Assembly (NCBI RefSeq): GCF_014196455.1
Contig: NZ_JACIDS010000003.1
Span: 620,001-684,000, forward strand
Source: Kaistia hirudinis
Lineage (GTDB): Bacteria > Pseudomonadota > Alphaproteobacteria > Rhizobiales > Kaistiaceae
Reading direction: 5' to 3'
DNA: 64,000 nt
The notes beneath the pieces are model-generated. The model saw only the letters and a program-made list of their open reading frames with translations. It was not told where the DNA came from and did not search any database. The position numbers were made by a program, and so were the translations under genes. How positions within the stretch are numbered: the first letter of the stretch is position 1; every line of letters begins with the position of its first letter. Below are positions 18,196 through 26,429 of the stretch, in pieces.

Positions 18196-18224
18196 CTTGA
18201 ATCAGGGGTGCGTTCGGCATACCT
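18196..18224 (+). promoter_or_regulatory. Candidate sigma-70 promoter of the odc leader
   Basis: CTTGAA (18196-18201) and ATACCT (18219-18224) are 17 bases apart. This would start transcription near 18231, just before the structured leader. The -10 is weak, as is usual for alphaproteobacterial promoters. Confidence 0.4.
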
Positions 18225-18230
18225 ACCGCT

Positions 18231-18715
18231 TGCCCAATTATCGCACGTGCCTGTGGTTGCGTGCCGACCGGTGGGGCTTCGGACAAGAGGCCGAAGCGAC
18301 GCCCATGTGGATCCCGAAAGGGCCACGAGGAGTCCGGGGAAGTCCCGGAAAGGTCGGCAGCCGGAAAGCGAACCGGTGAACTCCGTCTCCGCGGAGGACG
18401 CGACTTGAAGCAACGACGTAGCGGGCTTTTTTGGTCTCTACCGGCTCTCCAAAGGCCGGGGTTACTGAAGAGGCACTACATCCTTGCCGGGCGTGCGGAT
18501 CGGGTTCCCCGTTCCAAGCGAAGGCGGCGCACACGATATCGCAACCGCGAGATCGAGGCGACTGTCACCCGCGAAAGCAGCCGGTTCTTCCGGCAAATCG
18601 GATCGCCATCTGCGCTCCGGCCGCGTCCACAGCGGCCGGCGTGAAGGTTTCGCTCCGCTCGCTCGTTTCGCAACGCTTTTTTGGGCCTGTCGCTGGGCTC
18701 ATGGGGACAACTGAG
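18231..18715 (+). ncRNA. Structured 5' leader RNA upstream of ornithine decarboxylase (candidate speF motif)
   Basis: The 480-base gap before the decarboxylase gene is full of stable hairpins: GCTTCGG/CCGAAGC (18276-18282 with 18291-18297), a GTGG-CCC stem capped by a GAAA tetraloop (18307-18326), TCCGGG/CCCGGA (18333-18349), and CTCC/GGAG (near 18387-18396). A T-run follows GCGGGC at 18421-18432. Alphaproteobacterial ornithine decarboxylase genes are known to carry a long conserved leader (Rfam speF). The position and the dense structure fit that motif, but the match was not computed. It probably adjusts decarboxylase expression to polyamine or ornithine supply. Confidence 0.6.
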
Positions 18716-19846
18716 ATGACCGCTCGCATCATCGATTTCCTGAATACCCGACGTCCTGAGGGCCCCTGCCTCGTCGTCGACCTCGAGGTCGTGCGCGAGA
18801 ACTATCTCAATTTCGCCCATGCCCTGCCGGACACGCGCATCTTCTACGCGGTCAAGGCCAACCCGGCTCCGGAAGTGCTGAAGCTGCTCGCCTCGCTCGG
18901 CTCGAGCTTCGACTGCGCTTCGGTGGCCGAGATCGACATGGCGCTCGCCGCCGGCGCGAGCCCGGACCGCATCTCCTATGGCAACACGATCAAGAAGGAG
19001 CGCGACATCGCCGCTGCCTTCGAGCGTGGCATCCGCCTTTATTCGGTCGACTGCGAAGTCGAGGTCGAGAAGGTCGCCCGTGCGGCCCCCGGCGCGCGCG
19101 TCTTCTGCCGCATCCTCTGCGACGGTGCCGGCGCGGAATGGCCGCTGTCGCGCAAGTTCGGCTGCGAGCCTGAAATGGCCGTCGGCGTGCTCGAGCATGC
19201 GCACCGTCTGGGTCTGCGCGCCTATGGCGTGTCGTTCCATGTCGGTTCGCAGCAGGGCAATGTCGAGGCCTGGGACGGCGCGCTCGCTTCGGCGGCGGAG
19301 ATCTTCCGCACGCTGGCCGAGCGCGGCATCCAGCTCTCCATGGTCAATCTCGGCGGCGGTTTCCCGACTCGCTACCTGAAGGACATTCCGGGCGTGGAGA
19401 GCTACGGCTCGGCCATCGACGGTGCCCTGAAGCGCCATTTCGGCAACCGCATTCCCGAGACGATCATCGAGCCGGGCCGCGGCATGGTCGGCAATGCCGG
19501 CATCATCAAGTCGGAAGTCGTGCTCATCTCGAAGAAGAGCGAGCAGGACCAGGTGCGCTGGGTCTATCTCGACATCGGCAAGTTCGGCGGCCTCGCCGAG
19601 ACGATGGACGAGTCGATCCGCTACCCGATCCGCACGATCCATGATGGTGACGACAGGGCGCCGTGCATCCTGGCCGGCCCGACCTGCGATTCGGCGGACG
19701 TCCTCTACGAGAAGACGCCGTACGAACTGCCGGTCACGCTCTCGATCGGCGACGAGGTGCTCATCGAGGGCACCGGCGCCTACACGACGACCTACTCGGC
19801 CGTCGCCTTCAACGGCTTCCAGCCGCTCGCTTCCTACGTGATCTGA
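18716..19846 (+). CDS. odc: Ornithine decarboxylase, alanine-racemase fold (group IV PLP)
   Basis: A 376-residue PLP enzyme converting ornithine (in some homologues also lysine) to putrescine (or cadaverine). FYAVKANP holds the PLP lysine (K48), SFHVGSQ and LGGGFPTRY the cofactor-phosphate site, EPGRGMVGNAG the PLP-phosphate Gly/Arg, and GPTCDSADVLYE the catalytic Cys and Asp across the dimer interface. Lengths and motifs match eukaryote-like alphaproteobacterial decarboxylases. The ATG at 18716 has GGGGA eight bases upstream; an in-frame ATG at 18701 has no such site. It is followed by a GNAT gene after 28 bases and then by homospermidine synthase. Confidence 0.92.
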   Translation: MTARIIDFLNTRRPEGPCLVVDLEVVRENYLNFAHALPDTRIFYAVKANPAPEVLKLLASLGSSFDCASVAEIDMALAAGASPDRISYGNTIKKERDIAAAFERGIRLYSVDCEVEVEKVARAAPGARVFCRILCDGAGAEWPLSRKFGCEPEMAVGVLEHAHRLGLRAYGVSFHVGSQQGNVEAWDGALASAAEIFRTLAERGIQLSMVNLGGGFPTRYLKDIPGVESYGSAIDGALKRHFGNRIPETIIEPGRGMVGNAGIIKSEVVLISKKSEQDQVRWVYLDIGKFGGLAETMDESIRYPIRTIHDGDDRAPCILAGPTCDSADVLYEKTPYELPVTLSIGDEVLIEGTGAYTTTYSAVAFNGFQPLASYVI

Positions 19847-19874
19847 TCACCGGGCATTCGAAGGCGTCACGAAC

Positions 19875-20426
19875 ATGATTCATCTCGGCGTCGAGGCGCC
19901 GGCGGAAGCCGGCGCCCGTGAGATCCTGCTCGACCGCACCATGGGCGAGGGCCGCTTCACGAAATCCTCGGAGCGGCTGCGTGAAGGCCGCCTGCCGGCG
20001 GAGGGCCTTGCCCTCGTCGCGCGCGACGGCGACAGCATCGTCGGCACGGTGCGCCTGTGGAACGTCTCGGCCGGCGGCCGCGACGCGCTGCTGCTCGGCC
20101 CGCTGGCCGTGGCGCCCGAGCTCCAGGGCGAAGGCGTCGGCTCGAAGCTGATGCGCCTCGCGCTCAACCGCGCGGCTGCGGCCGGGCATGGCGCGATCGT
20201 GCTGGTGGGCGACGCGCCCTATTACAGCCGTTTCGGCTTCGCGAACGGCCTGACGGCGCGGCTGCTGATGCCGGGCCCGGTCGACCGCAACCGCTTCCTC
20301 GCGCTCGAGCTTCGTTCGGGTGCGCTGGCGGGTGCCCGCGGCCTGATCGTGCCGACCGGCGACCTCGTCGCGCCGGCCCTCGTTCCCGACCTCGCAGAGC
20401 GTCTGCCGGTCCGTCTCGCAGCCTGA
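19875..20426 (+). CDS. GNAT family N-acetyltransferase
   Basis: A 183-residue N-acetyltransferase. The acetyl-CoA pyrophosphate loop is PLAVAPELQGEGVGSKLMRLAL (Q/R-x-x-G-x-G/A form) near residue 80, preceded by the beta-bulge LLLGPLAV and followed by GDAPYYSRFGF, typical of the YhbS-like subgroup. It lies 28 bases after the decarboxylase gene, inside the polyamine locus and before the terminator at 20450, so the two are probably co-transcribed. Acetylation of a polyamine is a reasonable guess from context only; YhbS-like proteins are widespread and poorly defined. Confidence 0.88.
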   Translation: MIHLGVEAPAEAGAREILLDRTMGEGRFTKSSERLREGRLPAEGLALVARDGDSIVGTVRLWNVSAGGRDALLLGPLAVAPELQGEGVGSKLMRLALNRAAAAGHGAIVLVGDAPYYSRFGFANGLTARLLMPGPVDRNRFLALELRSGALAGARGLIVPTGDLVAPALVPDLAERLPVRLAA

Positions 20427-20449
20427 TTGCAGCTTCGGCTCGTCACCGC

Positions 20450-20482
20450 CCCCGCCCGATGATGTCGGGCGGGGTTACTTTT
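20450..20482 (+). terminator. Rho-independent terminator of the odc-GNAT unit
   Basis: A perfect 10-bp stem CCCCGCCCGA/TCGGGCGGGG (20450-20459 with 20465-20474), loop TGATG, followed by TTACTTTT. It separates the odc-GNAT transcript from homospermidine synthase, which must then have its own promoter in 20483-20570. Confidence 0.82.
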
Positions 20483-20580
20483 GCCTGTTCTTTTTCTGTA
20501 TCGTCACGCAAGGAGGCTATGAGCTGCCCTATCGGCAGCCTTGCCGAAGTCGTCGTGCCAAGTTCAAGGAGTACACCGAT

Positions 20581-22020
20581 ATGACCAGTTGGCCTGTATA
20601 TGGTCGCATCGATGGCCCCGTCGTGATCATCGGGTTCGGATCCATCGGCCGCGGCGTCCTGCCGCTGATTCGCCGTCACTTCGCGATCGATCGCTCGCAT
20701 ATCGTCGTCGTCGAGCCGAGCGACGAGAATTCCGGCCTGCTGGCGACCTTCGGCGCACGTCATGTCCGCGTGGCGCTGACGCGCGAGAACTATCGCGAGA
20801 TCCTGACGCCGCTGCTCACGGCGGGACCGGGCCAGGCGTTCTGCGTCAACCTCTCGGTCGATACCTCCTCGCTCGACATCATGCGCCTGACGCGCGAGCT
20901 CGGCAGCCTCTATATCGATACCGTCATCGAGCCCTGGCCGGGCTTCTACTACGATCACAAGGCCGATCCGGCCGAGCGCTCCAACTACAGCCTCCGCGAG
21001 GCGCTCCTCGCCGAGAAGCGCGCCAATCCGGGCGGCGCGACCGCGGTCTCGTGCTGCGGCGCCAATCCCGGCATGGTGTCGTGGTTCGTGAAGCGCGCGC
21101 TGCTCGATGTCGCCCGTGACATCGATCTCGAATTCGACGAGCCGAAGACGCGGCCCGAATGGGCGGAGCTGATGCGCCGGACCGGCGTCAAGGGCATCCA
21201 TATCGCCGAGCGCGACACGCAGCGTTCGCGCAATCCCAAGCCCCTCGACACCTTCGTCAACACCTGGTCGGTCGACGGCTTCATCTCCGAGGGCCTGCAG
21301 CCGGCCGAACTCGGCTGGGGCACGCATGAAAAGTGGGTGCCCGACCATGCCCGCACCCATGACACGGGCTCGGGCGCGGCCATCTTCCTGCTCGGGCCGG
21401 GCGCCGACACGCGCGTGCGCAGCTGGTGCCCGACGCCGGGACCGCAGCTCGGCTTCCTGGTGACGCATAATGAGGCGATTTCGATCGCCGACCACTTCAC
21501 GGTCCGCGAGGCCGGCAAGGTCGTCTATCGCCCGACCTGCCACTATGCCTATCACCCGTCCAACGACGCGGTGCTCTCGCTGCACGAATTGTTCGGGCGA
21601 GCCGGCAAGCCGCAGTCACGCCAGCACATCCTGACGGAAGAGGAGATCATCTCCGGTCGCGACGAGCTCGGCGTGCTGCTCTATGGCCATGCCAAGAACG
21701 CCTATTGGTACGGGTCCCGGCTGACCATCGACGAGGCGCGCGAGCGCGCGCCGTACCAGAACGCCACCGGCCTGCAGGTGACCTCGTCGGTCGTCGCCGG
21801 CATGGCCTGGGCGCTCGCCCATCCGAGCGCCGGCATCGTCGAAGCCGACGACATGGACTATCATTTCTGCCTGCGGGTGCAGCGGCCCTATCTCGGAACG
21901 GTCGAGGGCATCTACACGGACTGGACGCCGCTCACCGGCCGGCCGGGCTTCTTCCCGGAGGATATCGACGAGAGCGACCCCTGGCAGTTCCGCAACGTGC
22001 TGGTTCACTCGCTGGCGTGA
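20581..22020 (+). CDS. hss: Homospermidine synthase
   Basis: A 479-residue NAD-dependent enzyme joining two putrescine molecules (or putrescine and spermidine) to form sym-homospermidine, the typical long polyamine of many Rhizobiales. An N-terminal Rossmann fold has VVIIGFGSIGRGVLPLI (residues 14-30); conserved blocks include DTVIEPWPGFYYD, CCGANPGMVSWFVK near residue 157, WGTHEKWVPDHARTHDTGSGAAI and the C-terminal YLGTVEGIYTDWTPL. Length matches the family. It directly follows odc, so putrescine made there would feed this step. A GGAG-like site lies upstream of the ATG. Confidence 0.95.
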   Translation: MTSWPVYGRIDGPVVIIGFGSIGRGVLPLIRRHFAIDRSHIVVVEPSDENSGLLATFGARHVRVALTRENYREILTPLLTAGPGQAFCVNLSVDTSSLDIMRLTRELGSLYIDTVIEPWPGFYYDHKADPAERSNYSLREALLAEKRANPGGATAVSCCGANPGMVSWFVKRALLDVARDIDLEFDEPKTRPEWAELMRRTGVKGIHIAERDTQRSRNPKPLDTFVNTWSVDGFISEGLQPAELGWGTHEKWVPDHARTHDTGSGAAIFLLGPGADTRVRSWCPTPGPQLGFLVTHNEAISIADHFTVREAGKVVYRPTCHYAYHPSNDAVLSLHELFGRAGKPQSRQHILTEEEIISGRDELGVLLYGHAKNAYWYGSRLTIDEARERAPYQNATGLQVTSSVVAGMAWALAHPSAGIVEADDMDYHFCLRVQRPYLGTVEGIYTDWTPLTGRPGFFPEDIDESDPWQFRNVLVHSLA

Positions 22021-22028
22021 GGCTGCCC

Positions 22029-22054
22029 CGCGAGGGGCGGGACAGCCCCTCGCG
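22029..22054. terminator. Hairpin between convergent hss and amidohydrolase genes
   Basis: CGCGAGGGGC/GCCCCTCGCG (22029-22038 with 22045-22054) is a perfect 10-bp stem with a six-base loop in the 35-bp gap between two converging genes. No T-run follows on either strand, so it is a likely but unproven two-way terminator. Confidence 0.5.
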
Positions 22055-22055
22055 C

Positions 22056-23870
22056 TCAGGCGGTGCCGTGAACGACCTTGCCGTTCATCAGCGTGAGGTC
22101 GATCTTCGTGGAGGCGATGTCATAGACATCGCCTTCGAAGATGTTCTTCTCGAGCACGATCAGGTCCGCGAACTTGCCCGTCTCGACGCTGCCGACCTTG
22201 TCGTCCAGCCGGATCTGCCAGGCGGCGCCGAGCGTATTGGCGTGCACAGCCTGCTCCAGCGTCAGCCGCTCCGAAACCGGATGCAGAATCGGATTATTGG
22301 GATTGCCGATCAGCTGGCGCGTCACCGCGATCTGGATGGAATCGAGCGGCTTGTAGGTCGAGAAATAGCCGGCCGCCGGCCAGTCCGTGCCGAAGGATAT
22401 GCGCCCGCCGGCCTCCAGCGCGGTCTTGGCGCGGTAGATCTTCTGCTGACGCTCGCCGTACCGTTCCTTCATGTTGATCAGCGTGTCGGGATCGGCGGAG
22501 AACCAGTTGGCCGAGAACTGCGCGTTGACGCCGAGCGGGCGAAAACGCGGAATATCCTCTTCGGTCACATAGACGAGATGGGCGATCGTGTGGCGCCGCT
22601 CGCGGGCGGGATTGGCGGCGATCGCCTTCTCGATGGCGTCGAGCCCCATCCGGGCGGTCCCGTCACCGCAGGCATGGATATGCACGTCGAACCCGGCGGC
22701 ATCCGACATGCCGACCAGCTTGATCCAGTCCTCCGTCGAGAAGGGCGAGCCGCCACGGAAATCCGGGCGGTCCGAATAGGGCTCGACCAGCCAGGCCGTA
22801 TAGCCTTCCTGCGTCCCGTCGCCGACGATCTTCATCACCGAGACATTGACCAGCTCGGAGGAGACCGACGCATTTATCTTCTTCAGTTCAGCCACCGCAT
22901 CGTCGATCGGCGGCGACTTGACGATGTAGGACCCGACGACGCGGAACGGCAGGCGGCCCTGCTTGTCCAACGTTGTGTACATCGACAGCACCGTAGCCTG
23001 GTCGGCGCCGATCGGCGGCACGCCCGCATCGAAAAGCGACGTGATGCCGGCCGCCGACGCGCCCGGCAGCCAGTCGATCATCAGGCCCGCCATCGCATCG
23101 GGCGAGATCGGCTGCACGGCGTTGACGAGCTGCAGGACGGCGTTGACCTCCAGCGCGTAGCCAGTCGGGAAGCCCTCCTCGTCGCGGGCGTAATAGCTGA
23201 AGCGCGGGACTGGATCCGGCGTATCCTTGCCGATCTTGGCGATCTCGAGCGCCTTGGAATTGGCCCAGAGGCTGTGCCCGTCGACGGCGAAGAAATAGGC
23301 CGGTCGGTCGGGAATGATCTTGTCGATCAGCTGCCGGGTCGGGCCCGACGGCGGGAACATGTCGACGCGCCAGCCGAAGCCCCGGATCGGGCCGGTGGGA
23401 TTCGCCTTCGCATGGGCTTCGATCGCGGCGAGAACAGCATCGAGATCGGGAAGCTGGAGATTGAGGCCGGAGGTCAGGAACGCGCCGAGGAAGGGATGCG
23501 TGTGACCCTCGACGAAGCCCGGCATGACCAGCCGGCCGTCGAGCTCGACGACTTTCGTCCCCTCGGTCTTGAGCGCATCGATCTCCGCATTGGTGCCGAC
23601 GGCGGTGATCTTCTTGCCGGAGACGGCGACGGCCTCCGCCCAGGGCTGCTTCGGGTTCTGGGTATAGACCTTGCCGCCGCGCAGGATGAAGGTCGTGCCC
23701 GTCTCCTCAGCCGCAAAGGCCGGGAGCGACGTGGTACCCAGAGCCGCGGTGCAGGCGAATGCTGCGCCGAAAAATCCTCGCCGGCTGATTCCATGCGCCT
23801 GCATCAGGCGGGAGGACTGACCGGACGCAAATTGACCAAGGACATCATTCAAGCCGCAATTAATGCACAA
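22056..23870 (-). CDS. Amidohydrolase, YtcJ-like, with Tat signal and TTG start
   Basis: A 604-residue metal-dependent hydrolase of the YtcJ-type amidohydrolase 3 group. The HxH metal motif is in GFVEGHTHPFLGAF near residue 125; HIHACGDGTAR and RRHTIAHLVYV supply further metal ligands, and FGTDWPAAGYFSTYKPLDSI the catalytic Asp. A twin-arginine export signal SRRGFFGAAFACTAALG follows a short N-terminal piece beginning MCINCG. The start is a TTG at 23870 with GGGAGG five bases upstream; the first ATG (23804) has no ribosome site. Substrate unknown, probably an N-acyl or cyclic amide outside the cytoplasm. Convergent with hss. Confidence 0.88.
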   Translation of the reverse strand: MCINCGLNDVLGQFASGQSSRLMQAHGISRRGFFGAAFACTAALGTTSLPAFAAEETGTTFILRGGKVYTQNPKQPWAEAVAVSGKKITAVGTNAEIDALKTEGTKVVELDGRLVMPGFVEGHTHPFLGAFLTSGLNLQLPDLDAVLAAIEAHAKANPTGPIRGFGWRVDMFPPSGPTRQLIDKIIPDRPAYFFAVDGHSLWANSKALEIAKIGKDTPDPVPRFSYYARDEEGFPTGYALEVNAVLQLVNAVQPISPDAMAGLMIDWLPGASAAGITSLFDAGVPPIGADQATVLSMYTTLDKQGRLPFRVVGSYIVKSPPIDDAVAELKKINASVSSELVNVSVMKIVGDGTQEGYTAWLVEPYSDRPDFRGGSPFSTEDWIKLVGMSDAAGFDVHIHACGDGTARMGLDAIEKAIAANPARERRHTIAHLVYVTEEDIPRFRPLGVNAQFSANWFSADPDTLINMKERYGERQQKIYRAKTALEAGGRISFGTDWPAAGYFSTYKPLDSIQIAVTRQLIGNPNNPILHPVSERLTLEQAVHANTLGAAWQIRLDDKVGSVETGKFADLIVLEKNIFEGDVYDIASTKIDLTLMNGKVVHGTA

Positions 23871-23984
23871 AAGAACCTCCCTGAATTGCGCCCTTGAAAT
23901 GGTCGCTCGAAGAGACTTTGGCGTGCAGAGGATAGTGTGACAAGTCGTGTTCGTTGAACTTGGCGCGCCTTGGCTATCAAGGCG

Positions 23985-24923
23985 TCAATTTCTCAGCACG
24001 ACACAATTGCCGCCCGCGCGCTTCAGATCACGGCAGAACGCGCTCGCCTCCTTCAGAGTTCCCGCAGGCAGGCGCACGCGATAGAAGGCGTGCCGGCCGC
24101 GGCCGGGTGCGCGTGATCCCAGGATGAGCGTCGGCTTGCCGGCGAGAAGCGCCGGAAAGCGCCCGGCCTGCCGTTCATAGGCGGCGATCGCCCGCGCTTT
24201 CGAGAAATTGCCGGCGAGCTGAACGCCATAAGGGGCATAGACGCCGTCATAGATCCGCGGCGCGGATTTGCGGATCGCCGCGACCGTGGTGGCGCAGTCC
24301 GCCATGGCCGTCTTCACGGCAGAAATGCGCGGCGCCCTGGCGCCGGTGCCCGGCCGCGCCATGCCGGCATCGATCTCGCCGGGACCGATCGGGGCGGGCG
24401 TCGGCGCGGCAGGCGCCTCGCGTCCCTTGGCCGCCCATTCGGCGACCGGGCGACCGGTGATGAACAGCACATAGTCTTCCGTTTCGAGCGGCAGGTAGCC
24501 GCCATCGGCGATCCAGCGGGCGAGGCGGGTCGGGCCGGCATTATAGGCGGCGGCCGCAAGGCCGAGATTGCCGAACCGGGCGCGGAGCGTCGCGAGATAG
24601 CCGGCCGAAGCGGGGATCGCCGCCTCCGGATCGAACGGATCCTCGAGCCCGCGCTCGGCGGCGGTTCCGGGCATGAACTGCGCGATGCCCTTGGCGCCGG
24701 CCGGGCTGGTGACGCCGGGGCGGAACGAGCTTTCGCGCCAGATCAGCCGGGTGAAGAAATCGACCGGCAGCGCCTCCGCCGAAGCGGACGTCTCGATCAG
24801 CCGGCAGATCGTCTGCTCGGTCGTCTCGCCCCCCGCGGGCAAAGCCGCGAAGCCTCCGGTCGGCAGGACCAGCAGACCGGCGAGCGCGGCGAGCAGGGCG
24901 CGGAACCTGGCGCGAAATTGCAT
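23985..24923 (-). CDS. Lytic transglycosylase with SLT and C-terminal SPOR-like domains
   Basis: A 312-residue periplasmic murein-cleaving enzyme. A signal peptide (residues 1-26) precedes the SLT domain, with catalytic Glu in RLIWRESSFRPGV, then SPAGAKGIAQFMPGTA and AAAYNAGPTRLARWI. The C-terminal 75 residues (YGVQLAGNFSKARAIAAYERQ ... FYRVRLPAGTLKEASAFCRDLKRAGGNCVV) look like a SPOR domain, which binds denuded septal glycan. The ATG at 24923 starts the signal peptide. It is divergent from a small membrane-protein gene, with starts 70 bases apart. Confidence 0.88.
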   Translation of the reverse strand: MQFRARFRALLAALAGLLVLPTGGFAALPAGGETTEQTICRLIETSASAEALPVDFFTRLIWRESSFRPGVTSPAGAKGIAQFMPGTAAERGLEDPFDPEAAIPASAGYLATLRARFGNLGLAAAAYNAGPTRLARWIADGGYLPLETEDYVLFITGRPVAEWAAKGREAPAAPTPAPIGPGEIDAGMARPGTGARAPRISAVKTAMADCATTVAAIRKSAPRIYDGVYAPYGVQLAGNFSKARAIAAYERQAGRFPALLAGKPTLILGSRAPGRGRHAFYRVRLPAGTLKEASAFCRDLKRAGGNCVVLRN

Positions 24924-24993
24924 GCAATCCCGCTGCGGACGTGAATAGTCTCGCTGCGAGGAAGATGAGCGATTCGCCGGTGGAGGAGACCCC

Positions 24994-25359
24994 ATGCCAA
25001 AGCTCAGTCAGTGGTTCATCAAGTCGGCCGTGATCTATGTGATCCTCGGCATGCTGCTCGGGATTGCAATGGGCATGAAGCAGGACTTCACCCTTGCGCC
25101 CGCGCACGCGCATCTCAACCTGATCGGCTGGGTCTCGCTCGCGCTGATGGGGCTTTATTACAATGCCGTGCCGGCCAAGGCAGCCTGGCGCGCCGCCTTC
25201 GTGCAGTTCTGGATCTCGACCGTGGGCGTCTGGGTCATTATCCCCGGCCTGATCCTGACGCTGCTGCAGGTCCCGGTCGGCGAGCCGCTCGTGATCCTCG
25301 GCTCGCTGGTGACGCTGATCGGCATGATCCTCTTCGCGATCAACGTCTATCGCAGCTGA
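24994..25359 (+). CDS. Small four-helix membrane protein, cytochrome-oxidase-subunit-I-like
   Basis: A 121-residue protein with four predicted membrane helices. HAHLNLIGWVSLALMGLYYNAVP near residue 38 resembles a helix pair of cbb3/heme-copper oxidase subunit I, including a His in the position of a heme ligand. It is far too short to be an oxidase and has no other oxidase genes nearby. Similar orphan proteins are often named cbb3-type subunit I by similarity. A strong GGAGGAG precedes the ATG. Function is not known; heme or quinone binding is possible. Confidence 0.78.
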   Translation: MPKLSQWFIKSAVIYVILGMLLGIAMGMKQDFTLAPAHAHLNLIGWVSLALMGLYYNAVPAKAAWRAAFVQFWISTVGVWVIIPGLILTLLQVPVGEPLVILGSLVTLIGMILFAINVYRS

Positions 25360-25365
25360 TGGGCT

Positions 25366-26352
25366 TCAGCCGCGCAGATCGACGATCCCCGCCACACCTT
25401 CCTCGGTGCCGAAGGCGAGGCGGACGCCCGCCTTGTCCCAGACCAGCGCGCTGATCGGCCCGCCTTCGCCGGCCTGCCGCAGCGCGGCCTCGCCGCCGTC
25501 GCCGTAGCGGCCGGCGAGGATCATGCCGTCCTTGTAACCGATCGCCACGACCTCCTCGGTCGGGTGGCACGCGACGAAGGAGACGATGCTGGTCGGCCGG
25601 TTGCCGACCTGCAGCGGTTGGCGGCCCATCGGGCCGTCCTTGAAATGGAACGGCCAGAGCACGGCCATCTCGGCGCCGGAGGTCGCGAGGAAGCGGCCCT
25701 TCGCCGACCAGGACATCGACCTGACCTTGCCGGGATAACCGGACATGCGCATATGGCCGCCGCCATCGGCGACGCGCCAGCCATGCAGCGCGTTCTCCTG
25801 CATCGACGTGACCAGGAACTTGCCGTCCGGCGAGAAGGTCACGCCGAGATGCGAGCCCTTCCATTCGAAATCGGTCGGCTTGGCGTCGGTCGCCGGCCAC
25901 CAGAGCGAGGCGCCATTGTAGCGCGCGACTGCAAGCCGGAGGCCCTTGGGCGCGAAGGCGAGGCCGCCCACGGTGCGCTCGTGCTGCAGCACGCGCTCCT
26001 TGCCATCCGGCAGATGCACCACCGCCTCGCGGCCATAGGCGAAGGCGAAAGCCCCGTTCGGGCCCGTGGCGAGCTGGTCGATCCACTTCTTGGGCCGACT
26101 CGCGAGCTCGACGAGACCGCCGGCCGCATCGCTGGCGACGACGCGGCCGTCATCGCCGGAGGTCAGCAGCTGCTCGCCATCGGCGCTGACGGCCGCGGCG
26201 AGCAGGCCGCCCTGATGCGCGACCGACGTCTCGGCGGCGGCGCCGTCGACCCGTGCGACCCGCCCGTCGCCGAGCGCGAAGACCGGCGTGCCGCGGAGAA
26301 AGGCGGCGCCCACGACGAAGGCACCGAAGGGGAAGGTCTGCAGGGTCGGCAT
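25366..26352 (-). CDS. WD40 repeat beta-propeller protein
   Basis: A 328-residue cytoplasmic protein made of about seven WD-like repeats, with motifs such as TSGDDGRVVASDAAG, GVTFSPDGKFLVTSMQ, SMSWSAKGRFLATSGAEMAVLWPF and SALVWDKAGVRLAFGTEEGVAGIVDL. Such propellers serve as protein-interaction scaffolds. It follows the CobW-type GTPase gene with a 77-base gap and the same direction, so both are probably one operon, and it may help the GTPase choose its client. The start at 26352 was preferred because upstream in-frame sequence is Arg-rich and unstructured. Confidence 0.85.
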   Translation of the reverse strand: MPTLQTFPFGAFVVGAAFLRGTPVFALGDGRVARVDGAAAETSVAHQGGLLAAAVSADGEQLLTSGDDGRVVASDAAGGLVELASRPKKWIDQLATGPNGAFAFAYGREAVVHLPDGKERVLQHERTVGGLAFAPKGLRLAVARYNGASLWWPATDAKPTDFEWKGSHLGVTFSPDGKFLVTSMQENALHGWRVADGGGHMRMSGYPGKVRSMSWSAKGRFLATSGAEMAVLWPFHFKDGPMGRQPLQVGNRPTSIVSFVACHPTEEVVAIGYKDGMILAGRYGDGGEAALRQAGEGGPISALVWDKAGVRLAFGTEEGVAGIVDLRG

Positions 26353-26429
26353 CGTCCGTCGGTCGGTCGGGAGGAGAGGGAAGCCGGCGGCGCGCCGCCG
26401 CCGGCTGAACAATTCAGGTCTTGGCGATC

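Noticed and set aside
18249-18400. Cobalamin or RNase P RNA in the odc leader
   Set aside because: The core conserved segments of these RNAs are not present; a speF-type leader fits the neighbouring gene better.
22021-22056. Riboswitch or small RNA in the hss/amidohydrolase gap
   Set aside because: Only 35 bases; one hairpin is better explained as a terminator between converging genes.
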